DNA of 11,647 nucleotides, taken from positions 1 through 11,647 of the forward strand of contig CAAEVD010000031.1 of assembly GCA_900759435.1 (NCBI GenBank), given 5' to 3'. Positions 1 through 7,346 of this stretch are shown piece after piece; position 1 is the stretch's first letter; each line of letters starts with the position of its first letter. This DNA is from an uncultured Collinsella sp. GTDB taxonomy: Bacteria; Actinomycetota; Coriobacteriia; Coriobacteriales; Coriobacteriaceae. Made by a program: the position numbers and the translations under genes. The notes under the pieces are model-generated. The model was not told where the DNA came from and did no database searches. It saw nothing but the letters and a program-made list of their open reading frames with translations.

Positions 1-567
1 ATGGCCTGCCTCGATGCAGCGCAGGAGCCAGGCCATGTTTTTGCCGATGTTTCGCATGGTGGCAAGGCCCTCGGCATCCCCATCGGCGTCGCCGGACACG
101 CGGCCAAACACGTTGTTCCAGTAGGTGGAAGCAACTACGGGCATCTGGTTGATGGTGAAGTACTTGTTGAGTACATCGAACGTGGTCGACGTGCCGCCAC
201 GGCGGGCGACGGCGACCGCGGCGCCCGGCTTGTGCGCAAAGGCCTTGCTGCCGGCATAGAATGCGCGATCGAGTGCCGAAAGGATGCGGCCGCTGGGGTG
301 CGCGTAGTAGACGGGCGAGCCAAAGACAAAACCGTCGGCCTGTTTGGCGGCAGCGATGAGCTCGTTCACCACGTCGTCGTCAAAGGTGCAGCGACCGCCA
401 AGCTTGCCGCACTGGCCACAGCCAATGCAGTCGCGAATGGGCTTGGCGCCCAGTTGAAACACCTCGGTATCAATGCCTTCGGCATTGAGCTGCTCGGCGA
501 CCTCGGCGAGTGCGCGGGCGGTGTTGCCGTTTGCCTTGGGGCTGCCATTGACCAAAAGAACCTTCAT
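1..567 (-). CDS. Iron-sulfur flavoprotein / NADPH-dependent FMN reductase family protein (C-terminus outside window)
   Basis: The gene reads 189 codons leftward from ATG at 567 and leaves the window with the frame still open. The start MKVLLVNGSPKANGNT is the beta-strand and FMN-phosphate loop of a flavodoxin-like fold. Residues 47-60 carry CIGCGQCGKLGGRC, a compact C-x2-C-x2-C-x6-C motif like the one that binds a 4Fe-4S cluster in Isf-type iron-sulfur flavoproteins. A second typical flavin-site stretch, VFGSPVYYAHPSG, lies at 81-93. From family knowledge it should be a cytoplasmic electron-transfer flavoprotein or FMN-dependent oxidoreductase; the physiological substrate cannot be told. A GAGGGAG ribosome binding site about 7 nt upstream supports the start. 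It sits 74 nt downstream of the GGDEF gene on the same strand, with no clear terminator between them, so read-through is possible. Confidence 0.85.
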   Translation of the reverse strand, partial: MKVLLVNGSPKANGNTARALAEVAEQLNAEGIDTEVFQLGAKPIRDCIGCGQCGKLGGRCTFDDDVVNELIAAAKQADGFVFGSPVYYAHPSGRILSALDRAFYAGSKAFAHKPGAAVAVARRGGTSTTFDVLNKYFTINQMPVVASTYWNNVFGRVSGDADGDAEGLATMRNIGKNMAWLLRCIEAGH

Positions 568-641
568 CACAAACTCCCTCTGCTTTTGGTGACTTCTGCA
601 GAGGATTATCGCACGATGGGGGAGGCGGCGCGGGCGCGGTG

Positions 642-2171
642 CTAATCCAGTTTGGTACCTGGCACCTGCACGGCTTTCCCGAGCAGCGCTTTGAGCTCGT
701 TCAAAATGGAAACGGGCTGTCGGTCAACGCTGTCCAGATGAAGCGTCGCCACACGAATGGGTGGCTGATATTCAAGTGAGCCGATGAGCACGGGAGAACC
801 CAGGAACCGCTCGATTTCTTCCGCGATCGCGTCGGTCTCTTCGGGATCAAAGTCGTCGAAAAGCGCCACGAACATCGGCCCCGTCGAGCGGAACAGGCGT
901 CCCTTGCCGCGCGAACAATCCATGAGGCAGGCGGCGCTTTCGGCGAGCACGCGGTCGCCTGCATCGAATCCAAAGCGGGCATTGACCTCGGCGATATCGT
1001 CGACCTTAATGGCAATAAAGCCTGCCTCGTGCGGCACACGGCGCATCTCTCCAATAGCGTTGACCAGCGCGTGGACATCGCCCAGGCCGGTCACGGAATC
1101 GGTCGTATCTGCTAGGCTTCGGTTGACGATAATGCCCACATACATGCTGGGCTCGGTATCGGTGCCGTCCAAGCGGTAGCCCGTGCAGTCGCAAAGCACG
1201 TATTTTCCGGTGGCATCCATTACGCGATACTGCATGTAGTGGAAGTGCCACGTGCCGTTTATCACCATGTCGAGCTCGGCGCGTACGTTGTCGCGGTCCT
1301 CGGGATGAACGCGGGCAAGCCACATATCGACCGAATTAAAAGGATGCTGGGAGGGCAGGTCAAAATCGCGCACGGCGTTAACCGACCATTGCGATTCGCC
1401 CGTATCGAGGTTAAGGATGAACGGATAGCGCGTCTCGGAGCTCATGGAGATCGCTTGGAACACCCGGTCGTTGCAGGGAAGCTGATCGACGATTGGGCGT
1501 TGCGGCGCGTCATTGTCTTTCGGTTGCTGCACACGATGCATAAGCTTATAGCGATACATCTTGCGATCGGCATCCATCGTCATCTGGCGACGCGTGTCGC
1601 CGGCAAGTGGATCGACGCGCGAGCAGCCAAAGCTAAAGCTGCCGATCATAGGCGCCTTGCCACCTGAGCTCGCCTCGATCAGTCCGGTACGTACCTGTTC
1701 CAAGCGCTGCTCGAGTTCAGTCTCGTTTGCGGAGAGCGAGATGAGCACAAACTCGTCTCCACCGATACGGAACAGCATCTCATTGTGCTCCATGGCTTCG
1801 GAGAGCGTGCGGCAGATGCTCAGAATATAGCGATTGCCTTCGGCGTGGCCAAACCTATCATTGCAATGTTTGAGATGGTCGATGTCAATATAGGCGCAGG
1901 TGAAGGGGTCGCCTTTGCGCCAGAGTTGCTCGACGTGACGGTCGAGTCCGCTGCGGTTGCCCAAGTTGGTGAGCGGGTCGATATAGGCGTTGCTCTCAAG
2001 CAGCCGGCGCTCTTGTTGCAGGATGGCATGCGTCTTTTGCAGTTGCTCGCCAACGGCGCGTAGTTCAGCAGGCAGCGCGGCAACATCGAGTTCGGCGGTC
2101 GAGATGCCATTCGCAAGTCGCTGGAGATAGGCAATAATCGATTGCTCACCCAGGCGATATGGCTCGTTCAT
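642..2171 (-). CDS. Diguanylate cyclase with GGDEF-PAS-degenerate GGDEF architecture
   Basis: Predicted soluble 509-residue protein with no membrane segment or signal peptide. I chose ATG at 2171 over the in-frame ATG at 2198 because AAGGAGG lies 9 nt before it. Residues 1-60 look helical or coiled. GGDEF domain 1 (about 62-212) has the metal-binding YIDID (94-98) and an intact RIGGDEF (135-141), so it should make cyclic di-GMP from two GTP. The RxxD inhibitory site normally found upstream of GGDEF is not conserved (E and E at those places), which suggests no classical product inhibition. Residues about 235-352 form a PAS-like fold (WSVNAVRDF, the VHPEDR turn, YRVMDATGKYVL). Residues about 358-495 resemble a second GGDEF domain (TGLGDVHALVNAI), but the signature is replaced by TGPMFVALFDD, so it is probably non-catalytic. 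The next gene upstream shares all three domains and their order, so the two are paralogues. Confidence 0.9.
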   Translation of the reverse strand: MNEPYRLGEQSIIAYLQRLANGISTAELDVAALPAELRAVGEQLQKTHAILQQERRLLESNAYIDPLTNLGNRSGLDRHVEQLWRKGDPFTCAYIDIDHLKHCNDRFGHAEGNRYILSICRTLSEAMEHNEMLFRIGGDEFVLISLSANETELEQRLEQVRTGLIEASSGGKAPMIGSFSFGCSRVDPLAGDTRRQMTMDADRKMYRYKLMHRVQQPKDNDAPQRPIVDQLPCNDRVFQAISMSSETRYPFILNLDTGESQWSVNAVRDFDLPSQHPFNSVDMWLARVHPEDRDNVRAELDMVINGTWHFHYMQYRVMDATGKYVLCDCTGYRLDGTDTEPSMYVGIIVNRSLADTTDSVTGLGDVHALVNAIGEMRRVPHEAGFIAIKVDDIAEVNARFGFDAGDRVLAESAACLMDCSRGKGRLFRSTGPMFVALFDDFDPEETDAIAEEIERFLGSPVLIGSLEYQPPIRVATLHLDSVDRQPVSILNELKALLGKAVQVPGTKLD

Positions 2172-2209
2172 GATGAATAACCTCCTTGGGCGGAACAATG
2201 GTTTGTATC

Positions 2210-2240
2210 ATATCCCCAATTCGGTTTGAATTGGGGATAT
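2210..2240. repeat. Perfect 13-bp inverted repeat (hairpin) between the two c-di-GMP genes
   Basis: ATATCCCCAATTC and its exact complement GAATTGGGGATAT flank the 5-base loop GGTTT. The hairpin lies in the 127-nt gap between the stop of the GGDEF-EAL gene (2299) and the start of the GGDEF gene (2171), ending 38 nt before that start. Neither strand has a run of T after the stem, so it is not a standard intrinsic terminator. On the minus strand, a TATGAT resembling a -10 box (2207-2212) overlaps one arm, but I see no convincing -35. It could be an operator, an mRNA-stabilising or processing hairpin, or a weak terminator. The rest of this gap shows nothing recognisable apart from the ribosome binding site of the GGDEF gene. 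Confidence 0.6.
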
Positions 2241-2298
2241 AAGCTAGCTAATGGAGACAAATGCCCCCTTCGGCGGTGGCGTTTTGCGCGCGAGCGTA

Positions 2299-5015
2299 TC
2301 AGTTGTTATTGCCACCATCGAGCAGTGCCTCAAAATCCTTCGCCGGCATGGGGCGGTAGTAGAGGAAGCCCTGAGCGTAACGGGCGCCCATGTGGCGTAG
2401 CATGCTCGCCTGCTCATTTGTCTCGACGCCTTCGACCACGACGGGCAGATGGAGCGACTGCGCCATTTCGAGCATCGATGAAATGATTTGCGTGCTGCGG
2501 CCTTGATCGCGGTCGGTGGGCACAAAGGTGCGGTCGAGCTTGATGACGTCGACGTTGACGTTCTTGAGCATCGCGAGCGTGGACTGGCCGGTGCCAAAAT
2601 CGTCCATATAGGTCGAGAAGCCGCGGGTGTGCAGGTCGGCCGTCAGCTTGTCCACGGCCTCGGACTCTCCCGTATAAGCCGTCTCAGTGATCTCGATACG
2701 CATGAGCTCGGGCGGTAGGTTGTATTGGGCGGCAAGCGATCCCATATGTTCGGCAACGTCGCAGGCAAGGATATCCACGCGTGACACATTAAGCGAAACC
2801 GGAACCACGCGAAGTCCTCGATCGATGCGCTCGCGCAGCCATGAGGCGACACCCTGCCAAATGTACTTGTCGAGCGTCACCACAAAGCCGCTTTCCTCGA
2901 GTGCGGGGATAAACGTTGCGGGCGAAATGAGAGAGCCGTCCTTGTCAATCCAGCGGGTGAGTGCTTCGGCGCCAATAATCTCGCCGGTTTCCATATCGAC
3001 CTGGGGCTGCAAGTGGTAGGTAATACGACCATCTGAGAGCGCGTACTGGAATTCGGTCAGCGTGCGGTGGAACGCGACTTCGCGCTCGTACTCCGCGGGG
3101 CAGAAAATGGCAATGCGCTCCTTAAAGTCGTTTTTTGCGCGTCGATTGGTAAACATGGCCTTCGCCTGCGCATCGATGGTGATCTCCTCATTGGAGTCGA
3201 TGGGGTAAACGCCCATGGACGGCCAAAAACCTACGCCGTCATCATGCCTGGCTACGGCCTCGCGAACGCGGTTGTAGATTTGATGGACGGTGATGTGCTT
3301 AAAGGGGATGAGTACGCAAAAGTCATCTTGGCCCCAGTACCCTGCGACGCCCATATCGGCATTCTCGATGTCCTTGAGGACCGTGCCCACATCGGCGAGT
3401 ACGCGGTCACCCTCGGCCTGGCCGTGCCATTCATTAAACAGGCGCATGTGACCCATGTCGACCGTGGCGATGCACCAGGCGCCGTCGTGCCTTGCCTCGA
3501 GAAATGCGTTGGCACGCCGCATAAACTCGCTGGGTCGATAGAGGCCCGTGAGTGAGTCGATACGTTCGGCGATGGCGCTTTTGCGCTCCGCCTCGGGTAT
3601 GGGGAGGCTGTCGTTGGGAACAAGCCCGCCGGCCGTGCGAAGGCGACGGTCGAGTTCGCCTAAAACGGCGGTCGCCTGATGGGTTAAGTACTCGTAAAAG
3701 GCCGGGACGACAAGACAGACGGGAGTAATGGTGTCGCCTGCGATTTGCACAGGAGCGAAAACGGCCTCTTTAAGATGGCGGGTTAGTTGCTCGAATGCCT
3801 CGTGGTCCAAATCGTTGCTAAGCACGACGAACTGGACGCTTCGTGAACGGTAAACCCTGCTTCTGCCTCGGGTGATCGACAGCATGCGGCCCGCGTATTC
3901 GGCAAGCATGTTGTCGACAGCCTCGGCCCCGTAGAGTTCGTTGAGCTTTGTCGTGCCACGAACGCGCACCGCTATAAGCCCCGTCTCGCAACGGTCGCGG
4001 CGGCAGGCATCGATGGCGTTGACCAGCATACGCTGCGTTCCGAGGCCTGTGGCGGCGTCGACGGTTTCGGCAAGTGCGTGGTTGACGATCTCGCCGACAT
4101 AGAGCGAGGGGACATTTCCGTCGCCGTCGATACGAAACCCGCGAGCACGGCAGAGGACGTAGTCGCCGGCGGCATTGCGTACGCGGTACTGCATAACTCG
4201 ACGGTGTTTAGTGCCGTTATAGACTTGTCGATGTCGTCGGTAAAAGCCTCAAGGTCATCGGGATGCACGCGCGTTTTCCAGTAATCGCGACAGTTGTCTA
4301 TGTGCTCCGGGGGAAGGCCAAGATCGCGCAAGGCGCCTTGTGACCAAAGGGTGCGATGTTTGTCCAAGTTCTCGATAAAGAAATAGCGGCCCTCGTTGAG
4401 CATCGAAAAGGCATCGAAAATGCGATCGCTTATTTCGAAGTCGTCGGCGTGGACTTGCGTGATATTGCGTCGATCAAGGTGCATGGCATGACGTAGCTTG
4501 TAGTCGTACATGCGATGGTCGGCATCGAGCGTCATGCGATTGGGGGCTTCGCCCAGGGCGGGGTCGGCATACGACACTCCATAGCTAAACGAGCGGGGCA
4601 TCTCGGAATCGTTGTTTTTGAGCAGGACCGTTCGGCAGTGTTCCAGACGTTCGGCGAGGTCGTCCTCGGTCGCAATCGTAGATAGGATGGCAAACTCGTC
4701 GCCGCCTATGCGAAACGCCGCTTCGTCCACTTTCATATACAGTTTGAGATAGAGGCTTACCTGCAAGATATAGCGGTTGCCCTCGTCATGCCCAAAGACG
4801 TCGTTGCAGTGCTTGAGATTGTCGATGTCGATGAACGCCGTGGTAACGGGGATGTCCTGCTCCCAGAGCTCCTCGAGGGAGCGGGCAAAGCCGCCGCGGT
4901 TGCCAAGTCCGGTAAGCTGGTCGGTAAAGGCGGTCCTAATCAGATCATCCTGACGCTCGAGAAGGTCACGGACGGTCTTTTCGAGCGTTTCGGTGTAATT
5001 GCTGACAGTATCCAT
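2299..5015 (-). pseudogene. GGDEF-PAS-GGDEF-GGDEF-EAL cyclic di-GMP protein, interrupted by a -1 frameshift
   Basis: Codons 1-265 read from ATG at 5015 down to 4221. Homology then continues one frame over from 4220 to the TGA at 2299. Adding one T on the minus strand between 4221 and 4220 gives DKSYNGTKHRRVMQYRV, which matches DMVINGTWHFHYMQYRV in the paralogue; the repaired protein has 905 residues. Domain 1 (about 30-180) is an intact cyclase (FIDID 61-65, RIGGDEF 102-108, no RxxD site). Then come a PAS-like domain (about 198-318), a degenerate GGDEF (about 322-450, no signature), a second degenerate GGDEF (about 486-620, GQDDF at 562-566) and an EAL domain (about 654-900). The EAL domain keeps EAL (684-686), N743, EITE (775-778), DDFGTG (from 805), K826, E862 and Q882, so the phosphodiesterase site looks complete. 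Unrepaired, translation from 5015 ends at 3972 with 347 residues, the last 82 unrelated to the family. The ATG at 4194 has no ribosome binding site. A sequencing or assembly error is a real alternative to a mutation. The start has only a weak ribosome binding site. Confidence 0.8.
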
Positions 5016-5132
5016 GTCGTAAGCGGCTTTCTGAGGTCGGGCGGATTGCGTCGGGCGAGCTCGTTGTGCACACGCGTTGTTGTTTGGCGCTTTGCGTGTA
5101 TCCAGGCCCCCGCCTTGCTGCGTTGTTGGGTT

Positions 5133-5162
5133 AATTTACCGGCTAATGTTCGCTGTTGATAA
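5133..5162 (-). promoter_or_regulatory. Candidate promoter for the GGDEF-EAL gene
   Basis: On the minus strand, TTATCA (5157-5162) and TAAATT (5133-5138) are separated by 18 nt and each match 4 of 6 consensus bases. They lie about 120 nt upstream of the ATG at 5015, in the AT-rich part of the spacer. This is a weak match based on spacing and composition only. Confidence 0.25.
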
Positions 5163-5288
5163 CTGCTGAGTAGTATAAACAACAGTGCAGAATTATATAT
5201 GGGTGCACATGCTGTGGGCGGCTATTATTCGACAGGCGGTAGCGCGACGATGCGATGTTCGATGAAAATGCGACTGAGACGATATATG

Positions 5289-5317
5289 TTGACGGGTATA
5301 CTTGTTCCGGTTTTAAA
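5289..5317 (+). promoter_or_regulatory. Candidate sigma-70-type promoter for the patatin gene
   Basis: TTGACG (5289-5294, 5 of 6 consensus bases) and TTTAAA (5312-5317, 4 of 6) are separated by exactly 17 nt. Transcription would start near 5324, about 15 nt before the ATG at 5339. This also argues against using the earlier in-frame ATG at 5255, which would lie upstream of this promoter. Confidence 0.45.
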
Positions 5318-5338
5318 CGCAGGAACGGAGATGGTCGC

Positions 5339-6208
5339 ATGGCACAGCCGGATACGACGCGCACGGTGGGGCTGGCACTCGAGGGAGGCGGCTACCGCGG
5401 TATGTATACGGCGGGCGTGCTCGACGTTTGGATGGAGCACGGCTTGACCTGCGACCATATGGTGGGTGTCTCGGCGGGCGCGGCGTTTGGCTACAACTTT
5501 AAATCGCGCCAGATCGGCCGTGCCATTCGCTATAACAAGGCCTATTGTGCCGATAAGCGCTATGCGGGTGTAGCAAGCTGGCTGCGGACCGGTGATATGT
5601 TCAATGCCGATTTTGCCTATCACGAGGTGCCTATCGAGCGCGATCCCATTGACTTGGAGGCGTATCGCGCCTGTCCCATGCGGTTTACGTGCGTGTGTAC
5701 CGATATCGAGACGGGCAAGGCTGTCTACCACGACCTGCCTTATGGCGACGAGCGGGATATCGAGTGGATCCGGGCATCGTCGGCGATTCCTGTGGCGACG
5801 CGTCCCGTTGCTATTGACGGGCATAAGTATCTGGATGGTGGCGTGGCTGATTCTATTCCCAGTGCATGGCTGTTTGCGCAGGGGTATGACCGCAATATCG
5901 TGGTACTCACGCAGCCGGCGGGCTTTGTGAAGCAGCCCAACAGCGTGATGCACATGCTGCGTCGCGTGTTCCGTCACTACCCGGAGTTTGTCGCAGCGCT
6001 TGAGCATCGGCATGAGGTTTACAATGCCACGCTCGATGACCTGGCACGTCGCGAGGCTGCCGGCGATATCTTTGTGGTGCGTCCGAGCGAATCGGTGAAA
6101 GTGCCGTCGCTATGCCGCGAACCCGATGAGCTCGAGCGCATCTACCAGATCGGCCGCCGCGATGCGGAGGCGACTTTGCCGGCGTTGGAAGCGTATCTGG
6201 CGGGGTAA
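5339..6208 (+). CDS. Patatin-like phospholipase family protein (YjjU-like)
   Basis: A 289-residue protein of the patatin / bacterial phospholipase A family, which are serine-aspartate dyad lipid acyl hydrolases. Near the N-terminus the oxyanion motif EGGGYRG is at 15-21, the nucleophile elbow GVSAG at 43-47 gives Ser45, and YLDGG at 164-168 gives the catalytic Asp166, so the active site is complete. The overall layout and length resemble the YjjU-type subfamily. No signal peptide or membrane segment is seen, so it is probably cytoplasmic or peripherally membrane-associated; its lipid substrate is unknown. ATG at 5339 is preferred because GGAG sits 8 nt upstream and a promoter-like pair lies just before it; the frame stays open back to 5255. 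It stands alone on the plus strand, divergent from the GGDEF-EAL gene and convergent with thiE. Confidence 0.88.
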   Translation: MAQPDTTRTVGLALEGGGYRGMYTAGVLDVWMEHGLTCDHMVGVSAGAAFGYNFKSRQIGRAIRYNKAYCADKRYAGVASWLRTGDMFNADFAYHEVPIERDPIDLEAYRACPMRFTCVCTDIETGKAVYHDLPYGDERDIEWIRASSAIPVATRPVAIDGHKYLDGGVADSIPSAWLFAQGYDRNIVVLTQPAGFVKQPNSVMHMLRRVFRHYPEFVAALEHRHEVYNATLDDLARREAAGDIFVVRPSESVKVPSLCREPDELERIYQIGRRDAEATLPALEAYLAG

Positions 6209-6220
6209 GGGTCGCATGCG

Positions 6221-6264
6221 GAAAGCGCATCCCGGAATGGAGGTCCAAACTGGGATGCGCTTTC
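6221..6264. terminator. Convergent hairpin terminator between patatin and thiE
   Basis: GAAAGCGCATCCC (6221-6233) and its perfect complement GGGATGCGCTTTC (6252-6264) form a 13-bp stem with an 18-nt loop. It lies 12 nt after the patatin stop and 45 nt after the end of thiE, between convergent genes, the expected place for a shared bidirectional terminator. The plus-strand tail (CTATTGCTG) is only weakly T-rich, so efficiency is uncertain. Confidence 0.65.
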
Positions 6265-6309
6265 TATTGCTGAAGATATGAGGCCGCGGAGCAACTGCTC
6301 GGCCTAGAC

Positions 6310-7005
6310 TTATGCCTGCTGCCAGGTGTCGACGAGTTCCTTGGCGGCGGCGTAGGGGTCGTCGGCGCTGCAGACGGCGCTCACCACAAAGAAGCCGTCG
6401 ACGCCGGTGGCCTTGAGCTGCGGCAGGTCGGCCGTCTTGACGCCGCCGCCCACCACGATGGGCACGGGGCTTGCCGCGTGGAGTGCGGCCAGGTCCTCAA
6501 AGCTCTTGGTGATGATAGAGCCGTCGGCCGCGCGTCCGCAGTCGCGCTTGGTTTCGGTCTCGTGGAGCGGGCCGATGCCCAGGTAGTCGACTAGGCTCAT
6601 GTCGGCGGTCTTGACGTACTCGAGCATCTCCTCGCAGCGGGCCGAAAGGCCCACGATGGCATCGGGGCCCAGAAGCTTGCGGCAGACCTCGACGGGAATA
6701 TCGCTCTGGCCCACGTGCACGCCGTCGACAGCAATACCCTGCTCGCGCGCGGCAAGCACACAGTCCAGACGGTCGTCGATCAGCAGGGCGACCTGACCGG
6801 TTTTGCCGGCCTGTGCGATTGCCTGCGCGGCGTCGCCCGTCAGCGCGATGATTTCACGGGCGCTTGCCACCTTGGAGCGCACCTGGATGCAGGTAAAGCC
6901 TGCGTCGAGCGCCTGGGCCACCACATCGCCCACGGGACGCCCGAGCGTGTTTTCGGGGCCGAGTACCAGATAGGCCGAGATATCAAGGTTGTCGCGGATG
7001 CTCAT
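6310..7005 (-). CDS. thiE: Thiamine phosphate synthase ThiE
   Basis: This 231-residue cytoplasmic TIM-barrel enzyme joins HMP pyrophosphate and hydroxyethylthiazole phosphate to give thiamine phosphate and pyrophosphate. Family blocks seen in order are IDDRLDC (76-82), GVHVGQSDIP (95-104), the conserved serine in GLSA (109-112), YLGIGPLHETETK (141-153, the phosphate-loop T-x-T-K), PIVVGGG (182-188) and FFVVSAV (205-211). The usual HT after the serine is RC here, and there is a short insertion after TETK (about 154-167) compared with Bacillus subtilis ThiE. ATG at 7005 follows GCAGGAGG by about 7 nt and overlaps the stop of the preceding gene by 4 nt (ATGA), which points to translational coupling. 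An upstream extension to 7284 would run inside the preceding gene and is rejected. It is the last gene of the riboswitch-controlled operon. Confidence 0.93.
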   Translation of the reverse strand: MSIRDNLDISAYLVLGPENTLGRPVGDVVAQALDAGFTCIQVRSKVASAREIIALTGDAAQAIAQAGKTGQVALLIDDRLDCVLAAREQGIAVDGVHVGQSDIPVEVCRKLLGPDAIVGLSARCEEMLEYVKTADMSLVDYLGIGPLHETETKRDCGRAADGSIITKSFEDLAALHAASPVPIVVGGGVKTADLPQLKATGVDGFFVVSAVCSADDPYAAAKELVDTWQQA

Positions 7006-7343
7006 CGTGCTTCCTCCTGCTTTTTGATCTGCGCTTCCATGCGCTCGAGTTTGCCAGTCATGGTGTCGGTAAATCCGGGTCGAATATCGGCTTTGAGCAC
7101 GACTTCGGTGCGGATGCCCTTGCTCGCCAACACAAAGGTTGCGTCGCGCACGACCTGCATGACCTCGTCCCAGTCGCCCTCGATCTCGGTGAACATCGAG
7201 GTGGTGCGGTTGGGAAGGCCGCTCTCGCGAATGACGCGCACGACCTCGGCGACCTCGGCGGACAGCTCGTCGCCCGTACCGCACGGGGCGATGGCCACGG
7301 CGACGAGCGTGTTCATGCCGGTATTGGTTGTGGGCTCGGACAT
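7002..7343 (-). CDS. Thiamine-binding protein, MTH1187/YkoF family (former DUF77)
   Basis: A small 113-residue protein whose core from MNTLVAVAIAPCGTG onward matches the MTH1187/YkoF-like fold: the strand ending in P-x-GTG (20-24), VIRESGLP (37-44), the EIEGDWDEVMQVV block (53-65) and a C-terminal strand-helix TEVVLKADIRPG. Members of this family bind thiamine or its pyrimidine part and are often found with thiamine genes, so a role in salvage, buffering or delivery of thiamine precursors is inferred; no catalytic motif is visible. ATG at 7343 begins 3 nt after the thiM stop, with GAGGAGG located inside the thiM 3' end. A later in-frame ATG at 7316 is possible but has no comparable ribosome binding site. 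It overlaps thiE by 4 nt and belongs to the same transcript. Confidence 0.85.
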   Translation of the reverse strand: MSEPTTNTGMNTLVAVAIAPCGTGDELSAEVAEVVRVIRESGLPNRTTSMFTEIEGDWDEVMQVVRDATFVLASKGIRTEVVLKADIRPGFTDTMTGKLERMEAQIKKQEEAR

Positions 7344-7346
7344 GGC

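Larger units (their letters stand above)
5016..5338. other. Divergent intergenic spacer between the GGDEF-EAL gene and the patatin gene
   Basis: These 323 bases hold no convincing gene; short open frames here lack ribosome binding sites and family resemblance. The middle (about 5130-5200) is clearly more AT-rich than its surroundings, as expected for promoters. Candidate promoters for both directions are listed separately. A TATAAT on the minus strand at 5192-5197 is another possible -10 box for the GGDEF-EAL gene, but no -35 stands out. The palindrome TGTGCACA (5066-5073) is too short to call as an operator. Confidence 0.6.

Noticed and set aside
1..645. Plus-strand 214-residue open frame
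   Set aside because: It is antisense to the iron-sulfur flavoprotein, whose minus-strand reading has clear motifs and a ribosome binding site.
4215..4230. Programmed -1 ribosomal frameshift in the GGDEF-EAL gene
   Set aside because: The bases around the junction (AAG TCT ATA on the minus strand) contain no slippery heptamer, so mutation or sequence error is more likely.
5255..5338. N-terminal extension of the patatin protein
   Set aside because: The extra 28 residues precede the promoter-like boxes, have no ribosome binding site and add no known domain.
5225..6013. 262-residue minus-strand open frame
   Set aside because: Lies antisense over the patatin gene, which has a complete catalytic motif set; no recognisable family or ribosome binding site.
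7006..7284. N-terminal extension of ThiE
   Set aside because: It would lie entirely inside the thiamine-binding gene in another frame; the ATG at 7005 has AGGAGG and the ATGA overlap.
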